Position numbers and translations under genes: made by a program. From Amphibalanus amphitrite (taxonomy: Eukaryota; Arthropoda; Thecostraca; Balanomorpha; Balanidae), in NCBI RefSeq assembly GCF_019059575.1, contig NW_024881503.1, forward strand, positions 372,001 through 436,000: 64,000 bases of DNA, in the 5' to 3' direction. The notes beneath the pieces are model-generated. The model saw nothing but the letters and a program-made list of their open reading frames with translations. It did not search any database and had not been told where the DNA came from. The number at the start of each line of letters is the position of its first letter. The stretch's first letter is position 1. Positions 35,217-47,312 of this stretch are shown one piece after another.

Positions 35217-37194
35217 TACAGTGGAATCCGCTTAATAAATCCACCTTGGTGACAAAGTGTTTTGGATTTATTAAGCGGTGGCTTTATTAGCCCGCGCCCC
35301 GCTGGGCTATTCAGCCATACGCGCCCTGCGGGGAGGGGGGCAGATTCTGCCCTTCTGTCTAACTTCCGAACCGATGGTCGTAGAAAGACGGGGAAAACGG
35401 CAATCGAAAGCTCTCAACAAGGCAGATCTTAACAGCCCAATGTTTTTGCTTAACTAGGTCAGAGGTCAGGTCAAGGTCAGGTCAAGGGTACAAAATGCAA
35501 GTTTCTACAGTATCGGCCTTGCACCGTAGTTGCCGAAGAATGGACTGAGACGGATTGCCCAAAACGTGTTCTTAGACTACAAAGACAATATTCGTTGCAT
35601 ACAATGTCATTCAAAGGTCAAGGTCAAGGTCAGGTCAGGTCATGTCAGGTAACCAAAAACAAAATATAGAAAAGGGCATGTGCGCAGTGCGACACATGCT
35701 TTATGGGTCATTTTATTCATAGAATTCAATAGGCACACTCAATAAGTGATATGGACCACCTCTGGATGAATTTCAGGTCGAGGTCAGGTCAAGGTCAGGT
35801 CAAGTGAGGTCAAATTTTGAAGTTGGTTGTTAAGGCCTTAAAAGGTGTCTATCTGATGCAGTTTTTCACGGCGAGTCGAATGGTGCTATTTTTGTTTTCG
35901 TACGAGGTCTAGAACTTCCAAAAAAATTATTTTTCAAAAAAATTTTGTGTCGTGACGTCATAAAACTTTGAATAACTCCCACATTTTTGAACCGATTCTT
36001 CTAAAAATTGTTATGTAGGTGCACATAGACCACTTCTCTGACATATATTCTGGTTTTCTCGATACACTCAAAAGTTTGGATTTTATAATTATTTTTCCAA
36101 AAAAGTCAGTTTTTTTTTAAAGAAAAAAATTGGGGCAAAATCCAAAAATTTCAAAAAAACCGAGATAGCCATTTGATAGACAAAGTAGAATCACGTATAA
36201 CCTTTTTTGTTACGTCTTGATTCCTTTACAAATGAAGATGTTAGCTGCGTTTGAAATTTTGCCGTTTTTGAGGCGAAAATGGCGAACATGACGTCACTAA
36301 AACGTTAACTTCTCAAACATTTTCCGACGGATTTCGCTCAAATTTTCAGGGAACGTGTCAAATTGATGTCTGATAAAGTACTGAAAGTTTGACGTTGCTG
36401 GCGTAACGCGTTTAGAAGTTATTGGCGAAAAACGGGAGGGGTTCTGCCCGTTTCTGCCTTTCTGCTTCCCCCCTGCCTCTGCCCCCCCCCAAACGGGGCG
36501 CGGGTTAACCGGTGTCAGCTATTTTCATCAAAAAAGCATGTATCACAGCTGCACGTTTCGTTCCCTACGCATAACAAGCGTATGGCTAAGATTTCTCATT
36601 GCCTTGCTTATTAGGTACAATGAAAGTGACCAGGGGCTCCGCCACTGGTCATGGGGTCCCGGGGTCCGGACCCCAAATAATTTGACGTTCGTAATGTATA
36701 AAGGCAGGTTTTAGGGTTGGACAATGGACATGCCCCCGAACCTGCGACCGTAGTGACCGTAGTGCGGGGGCATATCCCCCTGAAAGTGACCAGCGCACAC
36801 TGCAAAGCTGGCGCAGCGATTTGTCAACACATCCATCCACGACCTCTCCCCGTCATGCCTGCTATGCCAACGAGCATGCAGGCAGTCGAGGGTCCCTGCT
36901 TTGCGGGAACATTTTTCTAAAATGCACAGTAATTGCGCTCTTGATAGCCCTGAACTCCTTCTGTTTTTAGAACTCCCAGTTCTTTAGGAGCGGGTAGGAT
37001 GCCACATTTTGAATGGAGAAACCTTACTGCGGACTTGAGAACTTCCAAGTGGCTTTATTAAGCGGAGTACGTAGAATTATTAAGCGGATTTGTTAACTAT
37101 AGGCATCTATTGGGAAAATCCGTGAACAGCTCAAGCGGCCACAATAGGCGGCTGGATTTATTATCCGTTGATTTATTAAGCGGATTCCACTGTA
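35217..37194. mobile_element. pogo/Tigger-like MITE, copy 1 (hosts element G)
   Basis: Inverted ends CAGTGGAATCCGCTTAATAA and GCGGATTCCACTG, flanked by TA (35217-35218, 37193-37194), the hallmark of pogo-like Tc1/mariner elements. The interior repeats ggatttattaagcgg. Element G sits inside; its own length is about 760 bases. No transposase ORF seen. Confidence 0.75.
35287..36508. mobile_element. TTAA-flanked element G
   Basis: Flanks are TTAG (35287-35290) and TTAA (36505-36508). The paralogous empty site, with a single TTAA, is at 45615-45618. Left end complex: CCCGCGCCCCGCTGGG, spacer, CGCCCTGCGGGG. Right end simple: CGGGGCGCGGG. The interior has dense AGGTCA direct repeats, including AGGTCAGAGGTCA (DR1 spacing) near 35456. 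Confidence 0.88.
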
Positions 37195-37954
37195 TCTCAG
37201 AAACTAATCGATCTACGATGAAGCCATTTTGCAAGATCATGGCCGGCTTGTGAACCAACAAGCCGATCGCATCTTCAACACTTCAAAGCTTAAGACGACG
37301 AAGATATAGCAAAAGTACAATAAAGTTTCTAGGTGCAAAACCTACCGCTAAAACCCGCGAGACCTGTATAGCTCGGGAAGTTAGCCAAGGTCATTTAAGT
37401 CAATGGCCTTGACCTGACCTTCACGTGAACTTGAAACCTACCATAATGCATGCGGGACAAACATCAATTCACGTGTTGGGACATGCACAACCACAAAAAA
37501 AACAGAAACGCACGAAAAACGTTCTCCGACATAAAGCAATTCGCCATTCCAGTCTAACATGATCTCGAGAAACAAGTCAGAGGTTAAAGGTCATTCGGGT
37601 CAGGTTTTTGAAATTTTAAAGGTAGCTGTAAAGTTGATCAGCTCGAGGGTACTAAACGTTCGTTGCGATCGGCCGCTTTTTGCGCAAGTTGTTTGCGAAA
37701 AACCGAGGGCCGGGGTCCGTTCATCCCCCTACCAGTGCGAGGGTTAAGAGCAGTGGCGTAGACAGGGGGTAGGGGCCATGGCTACCCCTTTCCGCCCATC
37801 TGCCCAGATGACGCACCAAGTAGCGCCAACTAGGCTGATGCTGTTTTACAGAGGGAACATGAATTAAAAAGTGAAGTGCAAGCAGGGATCGAACTTAACA
37901 TCTCTTTGAGGGTGTCTAGACACCCCAATGTTCTCCAGAGCACCCCCAAATAGG

Positions 37955-38112
37955 ATCTGAGCCAGTGGCGGCGGAACGCCTTCAATTAAAGGGGGGCACT
38001 GCCGACTTCTAGTGCCATTCTTTCCATGCAACGCCCATAGGGCTAATGTAAAAATGCCAAAATCAAAGGGGGCACCCGGTGCCCCCGCCGTTCCGCCGCC
38101 TATGACCTGAGC
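37955..38112. mobile_element. hAT-like MITE, copy 1
   Basis: A 142-base element (37963-38104) beginning CAGTGGCGGCGGAACGCC and ending GTTCCGCCGCCTATG, flanked by ATCTGAGC / ACCTGAGC. An 8-base duplication and CAGTGGCG ends fit hAT. Further copies are at 48083-48231 and, partial and inverted, at 52815-52949. Confidence 0.75.
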
Positions 38113-38545
38113 CCCCTAATGTTGAGAGGCGCCCCTTCGGAAACCAGAATATTCCGAATCCCCAGGGTCGATTGCGCCCCTGTGAAGAACCGCTGGCACC
38201 CACCTGAATGGAAACTACAGTCGCCCCATTTAAGGATGTTGGCGCCCCTCTAGAGCACTCGGCGCCCCTCTCAAAATCACACTCGCCCCAACCAACCCCA
38301 TCCAAAATCGATGCCTCCCCTTCTCCCCTGAAACTACTGGCGCCCCTCTAAAGCACCCGCATCCTTCTCAAGATCACAGTAGCCCTCTCCGAGATCAATA
38401 GCGCGCTCAAGATTCACTGGCGCCCCCTTGAGACTAAAGCCGTCACACTTGAGACTACAGTCGCCCCATTCAAGCCCATTGGTGCCCCTCCAGGACGTCC
38501 GGCGCCCTTCTGAAGATCACAGTCGTCCCCATCCGAGATCGCTGG
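38113..38545. repeat. Degenerate GC-rich minisatellite
   Basis: Irregular units of about 30-36 bases with cores cggcgcccctct and agatcacagtcgcc. Repeated in copy 2 of the duplication (about 48240-48665). No gene. Confidence 0.65.
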
Positions 38546-38888
38546 GCTGAGAGGGTATAATAGAAAAACGAGCGAGGCTCTGTAGTTCTCCAGCAGCACT
38601 GCGCGGGCCAATGGTCTATGATCGCGATCATCATGAAAGATCAGCCTCGGAAAGTGAAAATCAGCTCCAACCTGCATTTTCCTGAAGCGACATTTGGTAT
38701 AATCAATTAATAATACGGGCCCCTGCGAGCTATGCAATTAAAAAGAAGATAGTATGCGAGAGCGGGTTGAGTTGTTGTGTAAACTCCTGGACTTTGCTCT
38801 CTTTGTTCTAGCCCTCAGCATGCATTTGAGAGGCTATTCCAGCCCAAGTTATTTTTGATCCGTGAATGTAGGTATTTAGCTTTGCAGT

Positions 38889-40441
38889 CTAGATGTCACG
38901 GATTTCCAGCTGCTCACATGGAGAGTTTATGGGGACTATTGCGGTATTTGAACTTCGGCCAGAAATGAGCCAATTGTGTGCGGACTTGATCGCGCTCTCA
39001 GCTAGGTCAGTGACCATAAACAGTGAAACTCCTGTAAACATTCCCAGAAAACTGGCGACATTTGCCAGAAAATCTGACAGAGGCACTGCTAGAGACTCCT
39101 GACTCAGCTCCTCGGTGAAGTCAAAGGTTAGGAGGACATACGCGAAGCAGGGATTCCAGCCGCTGTTTCTACGTTGCTCCAATTTCTCAGGACGTTTTTC
39201 AGTGAGAGCATATTGGCTGTGAGTGCAGGCCTCTGGGCATCCACAGCTTGCTTCATCAATGTGAAATACGTCTTCAGGGAGATACTGGAAGGCTTCTGTC
39301 GGCAAAGAAATGGATAGCAATGGCGGCGGCGGCGGCGGCGGTGGTGGGGCGGCGGCGGCGGCACTGATAAAAGCCGATTCGAGCTCGGTTGGTAGAACAG
39401 AGCGTCATCTTTTGAGGCAGGTCTGATTTCGGATCGTGCACTTTCCTCCCCAGCATTTCCAGAAGAATTAGGACTATCAATAGCGGAGGAGTTGGACGAC
39501 GACAACAAATAGTCACGACCCAAGCGAGTACGATTGAGATCGCCTGCGCAGACGTTACTCATACTGAACCCTAAGACCGAGCTAGACAGTTGCATGTCCA
39601 CCACACGAGAACAGAGCGGCACGTGCTCCATGAACCCACCGACATCGGGCAGGAACGTCTTCGCACCGACCATGTGCGGCATCCTGCAGCCTGCACGTGC
39701 CACGGGTCGCCTCCACTGGCACTCCTTCAGACACTGGGTCCGCGAGTAGCCGGGACGGGACGAGCACGGCCTCCGACGCACGCTGACTCGCTCGGTGCGG
39801 CGAGCAGAGATCGAGTAGTGGACGCGTTCGCCCGAGAACAGCGGCACGCTCTCTGTGACCGGGACCCAGTCCGGCAGGTCTCCGATGTTCGGGACGTCGT
39901 CGCCATGAACAAAAAGCCGATAGGAAGGCCTCAAATCTCGAAGCTGCTTATTTCCAAAGAAAGGTGACTCCCGAAGCCTGATTGTCAGAGCCCGTCGTCG
40001 CTGACTGACAAGGTTCATGCGCTCATTCGGCGTGAAGGTGTAACAACGCTTGTACATCCAATAATCGCCCTTCATATCCAGCCCATCTTCCCGGTAAAAT
40101 CTCTCACTCCATGTCCCGGGTCCGTGGGTATCAGAAAAGGGATGCCCGCGGTTGTCGAAGTCCACCTGACGATCCTCACCGACCAGCTCCAGGGTGACCC
40201 CTTCCATGAACTCTGTGATGTTGACGGAGCCGTTCGCTAGTCGCTGCAGGGACGGCCCCAGGTACCTCTTCAGCACCGTCACGTCAGCGCAGACGGTGAG
40301 GCGAGGAAATGACGCCGGACTGCGCCACGAAGACGTCACGAGTCGCTGCAAGTTGAAGAGCATGAACTGCTGGAAGATGAGGCCCACCAGAGTCGCGAGC
40401 AGCACCAGCCTGAGGAGCAGCTGCAGCTTCGACAGAGCCAT
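38889..40441 (-). pseudogene. DEG/ENaC channel gene copy 1, frameshifted
   Basis: Minus-strand copy of the channel gene described at 49016-50761 and almost the same in sequence. The first open part (40441 down to the CCG repeat at 39321-39364) covers transmembrane segment 1, FPRLTVC and the extracellular cysteine-rich domain. At the short CCG repeat the frame shifts: it then reads an HHRRRR stretch and never reaches the pore in frame. The second part (open from 39320 down to 38889, another frame) holds GCPEACTHS, the LANVASFLGMFTGVS pore region and the C-terminus. As read, the product would lack TM2. A repeat-length sequencing or assembly error is an alternative to true loss. Confidence 0.8.
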
Positions 40442-41231
40442 GGCTGGGCATCTGATGTCGGCACGGGAGCCGCAGTCAGCAGCTAATGACCAGCCTTCAG
40501 GTTACAGCACTCAGCAGCCAGCTATCAGCAGCTAGAGGCCAGACTGACTACCGGGACCCATCTGGTTCTTGGCGTCCACCTTCAGTAGTTGGTGTTTGGA
40601 GGTCTTCTGTCTGTGCGACTTGGCCACCAGTGCTTATTAAGGGCCGCTACCTGGCTGGCAGTGCCATGCAGGTTACAATAGCAGTTCGATATGAAGTCCA
40701 GGACCCCCGTCCCGACTGCCTCTGTGTCGCCGTAGAATGCGTTGCCACATTAATGATCCAGCATTAGCAACATACTCCCGCGGCTGGGCAAACGTCAGAC
40801 GCTCGATTGAGCAGCGGACGGTAACCATTAAATGTTACAGTGCGGCTTTTCCGCAACCCAGTGGCCACAAGAAATAGCGACACAGGTACCCATCAGTCAC
40901 CTGGGCTGGGCAGCTGTGCGGAAATGGGACTCCCTGGTGACATTTTTCTTAGAACCGGCGTCTTCCCGGTGAGGAGCAAACACCGCTAGAATCGACCTGG
41001 TGGCGGTGTTGAACAATGAACACTGACGTAGTTCACTGAGGAGCTGTTCAGGCACTGGAGGGAGCGCATCAACATGAAATGTTTGGTTGTTGCGTTGAAC
41101 CCCCGTCTTGAGCTCGCGCTCTGTTGGAGGACGGGAGGTATGTTTGAATGCATCCCTTGCTTGTGCAGACCTTATCCATAGGTACATCTTTGGCCTCTTA
41201 TGCGATTAAGATCACCTTCATGCCAACTCTG
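40442..41231. other. Upstream flank of DEG/ENaC copy 1
   Basis: No gene recognised. Directly upstream of the minus-strand ATG is a repeated cagcag/agctatcagcagct stretch. Duplicated at about 50762-51550. Confidence 0.4.
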
Positions 41232-41320
41232 TAAATACAAAGTTCTCTCTCACCTCTCTCTCTCTCTCTCTCTTTCTCCCTCTCTCTCTCTCTCTCTCTC
41301 GCTCTCTCTTTCTCTCTTAT
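41232..41320. repeat. Imperfect (CT)n tract after aaatacaaagtt
   Basis: Same context as the LINE 3' tail. Marks the right limit of segmental duplication copy 1. Confidence 0.8.
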
Positions 41321-41460
41321 GCACTTGCAAAAATTCAGAGCTGGTTGTTTTTTATCAGGACACTTGACGTGACCTAGCCCCAGGGAAGTGTTCTAATATT
41401 GCTACTTTGACCGACCAACAGCTTTTCAACTTTCAGTGATTAATAAGAGCCGCTGGATGT

Positions 41461-42355
41461 TTAACCCTCGCCGGCACAGGGGGGGGGGGTGATGCAACCC
41501 CACCCTAAGGTTTTGCGAATAACTCGCGTAAAAAGCGGCCGATCGCGACGACACTGTTAGTACTCTCTCATTGATCAATTTTACATCTACCCTGAAAATT
41601 TCATGACCCTGACCCAAATGAACTTTGACCTGTGACCTACTTTCCGAGACCATGTTTGGCCAGAATCGCGATTCCGCATATGTCGGCTCGCATTAGCCGC
41701 GCGTTTGCAAGCTTTTCGTGGTTTCAGACGTTCAAATATATGTTTTGATGCTGCTCCCATGCATTAGGGTCGATGTTAAGGTCACCTGGAGGTCAGGTCA
41801 GGTCACTGACCTTTGGTGAACTCGGTTCTCTTTTTCGAGTTGTACAATTGTACATGTTTCTAGGCTAGTTTTTGTAGTTGAATACGAATTTAGCAGCCAT
41901 TTGAACATTTACGAAGTAGTTTTGGTGCCTTCGTAACATGTTACGAAGCTGTCAGAGGCGGTTGACACGTACTACGAATACCCGTCACGACCCCTACTGG
42001 TTGACCTGACTTAACCTGACCCGACCTGGTCTACATTCTTCAAGACATCATCTGTGATCAAAACTAACACGATATTCGTGATCAGCATCCCAAAAAAACC
42101 CATAGCAGCAACACTTTACGGCTTTCTAACAGGTCCCGATTTCCCCGACTTTTGGGTCATTGACCTGACCTGGAAGGTCAACAAATGACCTAGGACTTTA
42201 CGATTGGGTATCATCGGCCTCCTCTTTTGACGGACGACACGCTCGTTTTTTTTTCCGCGAAGCTCTAGCTCGATCAGGGGCCAAACGCGAGGGGGAGTAT
42301 CCTCCCCCCCCCCCTGTGTCGTCGAAGGACGCAAAATGGCCTGTGCGAGCGTTAA
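41461..42355. mobile_element. TTAA-flanked element I
   Basis: TTAA at 41461-41464 and 42352-42355. Left end simple: CCCTCGCCGGCACAGGGG. Right end complex: CCCCTGTGTCG, spacer, GGCCTGTGCGAGCG. Interior homologous to E (inverted) and J; 887 bases. Confidence 0.85.
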
Positions 42356-42499
42356 ATGCCTATCTGAGAATGTTGATATTGGCAACCTTAGATGACTTCG
42401 TGACCTTTCCATTAGGCATAGGTAGGCCAATGGGAGAAAGTTTGCTTGTGCTTCTTTCGGACGAAATTCATAGTAAGACCCAAAAGCAGCAGTGATTCG

Positions 42500-43770
42500 T
42501 TTCATAATAACCCGAATACAAATAACGCTAGAAAGACGCGGAAAAACAATCGTTAGCTCTCATGTTTCTTTTTTAGAAGCATTTAGGTCATTTCTCACTC
42601 AAGCCAACACTGGTTCACTAGAAGTCATGAAAGACAAATTTGGGCCCGTAAAATTGTCCGATGTCAACATCTTTTCTCTCCTTGGCGCACAAGTCTTGAA
42701 CCAAAAAAGATACATCGTCGCAGGAAAGCGTATTCGCAGCTCTTTCGAAGACTCAAGCCGTTTTGCTTAGAATTGAATTTAGAATATTGACTATGCAAAT
42801 AATTGAAAACAGTAAAATATAAAGCAGACCCCTTTGCCGTCGTTTATGACATCGGGCTAAAACTTTCCAGAGCATTCTATCTTTATATATTTTACAACAT
42901 GCGTTGCCGGCGCCGCTTGTTTCGATTAAAATGGATGCAAAATTTTCGAAAATGCATTTTCATATCTACATTAATAATTTTGGACAGTCTCAATTTTTTT
43001 ACAGGGACCCTCCCACCTTAACATTAGATTTGAGTTGAGATAGCCAAAATGGGGTCCCTGGCTCACAATTACCGGTTTCGGCACTCACAACATCGAGAAA
43101 TGCCTTAAATCGGAAACATTGAATTTCAAAATTGCAGCGTTTTGATTCAGAGGGGCTAATGCTTTTGAATACCCCTCTGAATGTGTGACGTCAGCGCAGA
43201 TCTAACGATTTTAAATCTTTTACTAAAACGTTTGGTAGCACGCGGTGGTATATGCCGCTTTGCGCGCAACAAGTGCCGCACTTTCAAATAAAGTCGCTAG
43301 GAACAGCGGAGATCCCGAAAAGTAAACAAAAGTAAAAGTCTAATATCTTGAAAACCGGTGAATATTTTTCGATGAAATTTGGTAGGTATTCGTTTCCGCT
43401 CTTTCTGAACCGAGCGACATCACTTTCATGCCAATTCATTAACTTTTTTGAAGGTGGGAGGGTCCCTTTAACTCCGAGAAAGCAGTCTCTAGCCGCAGAG
43501 AGTATAAGAGCGATTGCCGTGAAACCGTGCTATATGGTATCATATTCGGCTGAACATGACGTCACCTTGACGCCATGGCATCAATGCATTTCCGGTCGGA
43601 AATGCATTTCCGACCGTCCTATAGCTATGGTAGATAGGAAATTTTTCTTCATGCTAAATGTGTTCAATTGAAGCAGTCAAAAGTACTGAAAGTGTCGTAC
43701 CTTTCGACACGTTAGGCGGTTTAAAGGATATCGATGAAACTAAGGAGAGAGGCTCTGTTAACCCCTCTCT
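42500..43770. mobile_element. Old, degenerate C-like element with a nested MITE
   Basis: Sequence such as gctgaacatgacgtcac and aaagtactgaaagtgtcg matches the right-hand module of element C at low identity. It ends near a palindromic gagagaggctctgttaaccc. The end is shared with the DNA upstream of CPR4, so it predates the CPR3/CPR4 duplication. Confidence 0.45.
43003..43467. mobile_element. Small inverted-repeat element
   Basis: Starts AGGGACCCTCCCACCTT and ends with its reverse complement, about 465 bases. No exact target duplication seen; superfamily unknown. No ORF of note. Confidence 0.6.
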
Positions 43771-44048
43771 GCTCTTCCAAGTAAAGCGCAAGTTAGGGTC
43801 GCTGAAGCCTGAGCTCAGGAGTCTCAGGAATTTTTGTTATCCTGGTGAGATAGTTATATTTCATTTACCCTAAGTGACGCCCCAACGCACAACTTTGGTA
43901 AGCTGGTGATATTATCTTCTGAACATCTCTTCATATCTTCAAACGTATCAATACACCTGTATGCAATCGAGGAAAACATCAAGAATCACATATGTCCCCT
44001 GTCGTTCTTGCTCAATGAACCTGCGTCTCTGACCTTGCTCTGAGTGTG

Positions 44049-44130
44049 GATGGGCGAGGCTCGCCAAATGCCGACTGACCAGTCGTGACCGGTATATAAG
44101 AACGGCTGACCGGTGCAATGCACATCATTC
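44049..44130 (+). promoter_or_regulatory. CPR3 core promoter
   Basis: Same block: GGCGAGGCTCGCC, GACTGACCAGTC, TATATAAG (44093-44100) and TCATTC (44125-44130). Lacks the cccgcgggagg stretch found further upstream in CPR1 and CPR2. Confidence 0.85.
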
Positions 44131-44174
44131 AACCACTGCAGATCGCAGAATTCAGATCCTCAAATCAACCGAAC

Positions 44175-44995
44175 ATGAAAATGGTGAGTAACAAGTAAAA
44201 TGTTGCCTAACATTTACATAAAAGAACGACATCTAGAACAAAGTGCTAATACGAAAACCATGATCTCTGATATGCAATAGCATCATGTCATCAACAACGT
44301 AACTGTAATAAAAAAGCACTTTTGAATGTTTTTTCATCATCTTAATATTTTTCTTTCTTTTTCAGCTGGTGATCGCCGCTGTCCTGGCCGTTGCTGCCGC
44401 CGACAAGCTACCGACGCTCCCCACCTACTCTGCCCCTGCCCCGGCCCCGCCATCCTACTCTGCCCCTGCTCCCCGGCAGTACGGACAGAAGGTCCCCCAG
44501 ATCCTCTCTCAGCAGTATGACCTCAGCGACGACCAGTCCTACGTTGCAAGGTGAGTACGCATAAATGTTCTATTGTCGACTCATGCTTACTCGTAGAAAT
44601 GCTTACCTAATTTCTAAGTTTATGTATGCTAGCTTCGAGTTGCCTTGTTTTATCATTAATTCAAGTTTTATGGTTAAAAAGTTTTTCCTTGTACGAATCC
44701 CCCTATATAAATATATTGTAAGCTTCTACATCTAATTAATGTTCTTTCCCTCAGCTACCAGACTGAGAACGGCATCTCTGCCTCCGACTCTGGCCGGCTC
44801 GTGGCCGACTACGGCGGCGAGCCCAGCTACGCTCGTGAGGGACAGTACAGCTACACCGACGACTACGGCAACACCTACACCGTCACCTACACGGCCGACG
44901 CCAACGGCTTCCAGCCGCAGGGTGCCCATTTCCCGACGCCCGTGCCCACCGAGTACCCGACCCCGCAGGTGCCGGTGACCCAGGCCAGCTACTAG
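44175..44995 (+). CDS. CPR3: RR-type cuticle protein with premature stop in the tail
   Basis: Secreted chitin-binding cuticle protein. Exons 44175-44183, 44366-44550 and 44755-44995; gtgagt donors and cag acceptors. As read it encodes 144 residues: signal peptide MKMLVIAAVLAVAAA, a KLPTLPTYSAPAP region, and an intact RR domain (SYQTENGI, YSYTDDYGNTYTVTYTAD, NGFQPQGAHFP). A TAG at 44993-44995 replaces the CAG found at that point in CPR2 and removes the last 27 residues of the Q/Y/P-rich tail; the old frame stays open to TAA at 45074-45076. The 5' half and introns match CPR4, the 3' UTR matches CPR2. It may be functional with a shorter tail or be an early pseudogene. Confidence 0.85.
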
Positions 44996-45544
44996 GCGGC
45001 CCCCGCCCCCAGCTACCAGGCGGCCCCCGTCCAGCCCCAGCCCCAGTACCAGGCGTACCAGCCCAGCTACCAGTAACTCAGCTGGCTGCTAGGTACTTTA
45101 TTCGTTATATCGAACGTACGCTTATGAGTCCATGCATTTAATGTGATACAGTATGCGTGGTAATCGTCCGTGTGTTTGTCCTATGTCAACACAAATACGT
45201 GCAATTCTGTGTATTTAATACATCAAGTAATGTGGATTTACAGCGTCTAACATATACATAGCCTACGACCTTAAAATTGTTTCTTTATCAAAGATGGTGT
45301 TTTCATGCATCGAGGCTAGGTCGGGTTAGGCCAGGTCAGGTCAACCAATAGGCGTCCTGCCGGCTGTCCACAGTAAGGTGGCACCACTACGGACAGTCCC
45401 GTAATATGTTACATAGGCACCAAAACGATCTCCTTAATGTTCAAATGTTTGCTAAATTCGAAATCGGCTCCAAAAATACCCTAGAAACATGCACGGCTCT
45501 CGCGAGATTAAGCGGTAGGTTTTGCACTTTTACATTTCCGGTTA

Positions 45545-47312
45545 TACAGTGGAATCCGCTTCATAAATCCACCTTGGTGACAAAGTGTTTTGGATTTATT
45601 AAGCGGTGGCTTTATTAACCGGTGTCAGCTATTTTCATTAAAAAAGCATGTATCACACCTGCACGTTTCGTTCCCTACGCATAACAAGCGTATGGCTAAG
45701 ATTTCTCATTGCCTTGCTTATTACCTACAATGAAAGTGACCAGGGGCTCCGCCACTGGTCATGGGGTCCCGGGGGTCCGGACCCCAAATAATTTGACGTT
45801 CGTAATGCAGCCTAATGTATAAAGGCAGGTTTTAGGGTTGGACAATGGACATGCCCCCGAACCTGCGACCGTAGAGACCGTAGTGCGGGGGCATGTCCCC
45901 CTGAAAGTGACCAGCACACACTGCAAAGCTGGCGCAGCGATTAAGTCAACATATCCATCCACGACCTCTCCCCGTCATACTTGCTATGCCAACGAGCATG
46001 CAGGCAGTCGAGGGTCCCTGCTTTGCGGGAACATTTTTTTTCTAAAATGCACAGTAATTGCGCTCTTGATAGCCCTGAACTCCTTCTGTTTTTAGAATTC
46101 CCAGTTCTTAAGGAGCGGGTAGGATGCCACATTTTGAATGGAGAAACGTTACTGCGGACTTGAGAACTTCCAAGTGGCTTTATTAACCCTATTCCTGGCG
46201 GGGGGGGCCTCAGGAGCCCCCCCCCCTGAGGTTTTTTAGTTATATCTCCCAAACGCGTTGAGCTAGGAAGCTCAAATTTTCTGACTTTTCCTAAAAGGCT
46301 TCTACGCAACATGTCTGAAAATTTTGAGTTGATCTGACCTCAGGTCAGGTCACCAGAGGCGGTTTGGTGACGCTACCTCAGAAAAGTTTGCAATCACGCC
46401 AGAGCTAGAGTTTTTGACCGATCAATTTCTTCTCTTCAGGGTTTAGTTAGGGTACCAGTATGTGCAATTTGTATATCTCGGAATTTTGATATCGGTGACC
46501 TAAGGTCAGGTCAATTTCGCGACCTCCCCATTATAAGTCAGTGGGGGAAAAATCAACTCCCTGTTTTTACCACTAAAACGGGTCGGAATGGCCCCATATA
46601 CCATACATGACTTCATATACGATCAACCTTCACTACCTTGAGGTCTGTTTTGCTGTTGGGCAGCTGTGAGGTCATGTGACGTCATCAAAGGTCACCAAAG
46701 GTTTTTGGCCAATAACTCCGTACAGGAACAAGATACAGACGCGTGGATGGTCTCATTGTGTTCAGCTCGTCAAGACGCATCGAATGATATACATGATGAC
46801 CTCGAGGTCACGTGACCTGAGGTCAACCTTTGACCTTGACCTTTCGAGGTCAACATATATATCATTCGATGCGTATTGACGAGAGGATCACGATGATGCC
46901 CTTAGTTTGTTCCTATCTTGACTAATTCGAAAGTTATTCGAGAAAAACTCTCTCCATATCTAGTGCCGCCATTTTGACTTTTTCGACCCCTGTGACGTCA
47001 TCTTTGACCTGACCTGAAAATGACCTCAGTAAAAATTGTAGATCTTCGCCGTGCGTATCCGATGCCGTTTACCGCTTGTCGCTATCTTGCTTCGTTCTCG
47101 AGATCTCAGGGGGGGCCGAATCGGCCCCCCCCCCCCGCCAGTTTCTTGTCCCGGCGGAGCCCGCCAGGAATAGGGTTAAGCGGAGTACGTGGATTTATTA
47201 AGCGGATTTGTTAACTATAGGCATTTATGGGGAAAATCCGTGAACAGCTCAAGCGGCCACAATAGGCGGCTGGATTTATTATCCGTTGATTTATTAAGCA
47301 GATTCCACTGTA
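45545..47312. mobile_element. pogo/Tigger-like MITE, copy 2 (hosts element H)
   Basis: TA at 45545-45546 and 47311-47312. Same inverted ends as copy 1 (one base differs in the right repeat, aagcagattcc). The TTAA at 45615-45618 is unoccupied here. Confidence 0.75.
46183..47179. mobile_element. TTAA-flanked element H
   Basis: TTAA at 46183-46186 and 47176-47179; the matching single TTAA is at 37058-37061 in copy 1. Left end simple: CCCTATTCCTGGCGGGG. Right end complex: CCCGCCAG, spacer, CCCGCCAGGAATAGGG. Palindrome cores are CCTCAGGAG and CCGAATCGG. About 600 bases of interior are nearly the same as element A, yet the ends are different. Confidence 0.9.

Larger units (their letters stand above)
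34985..37747. mobile_element. Degenerate E-like TTAA element hosting a pogo-like MITE
   Basis: The outer sequence resembles element E (aggtcgggttaggtcagg; ggcaccaaaac; tgctaaattcgaa). It ends CCCCCTACCAGTGCGAGGG-TTAA (37744-37747). The left end is not identified. Carries the nested MITE and element G. Confidence 0.6.
34745..41243. repeat. Segmental duplication, copy 1
   Basis: From the CPR2 3' UTR to a CT microsatellite this matches 45074-51560 nearly base for base, apart from element G here, element H there, and the expanded CCG repeat in copy 2. It carries the frameshifted DEG/ENaC gene. Confidence 0.9.

Noticed and set aside
37880-37910. B-box-like agttcgatccctg on the minus strand
   Set aside because: No A box or foldable tRNA around it; may be a SINE trace but not supportable.
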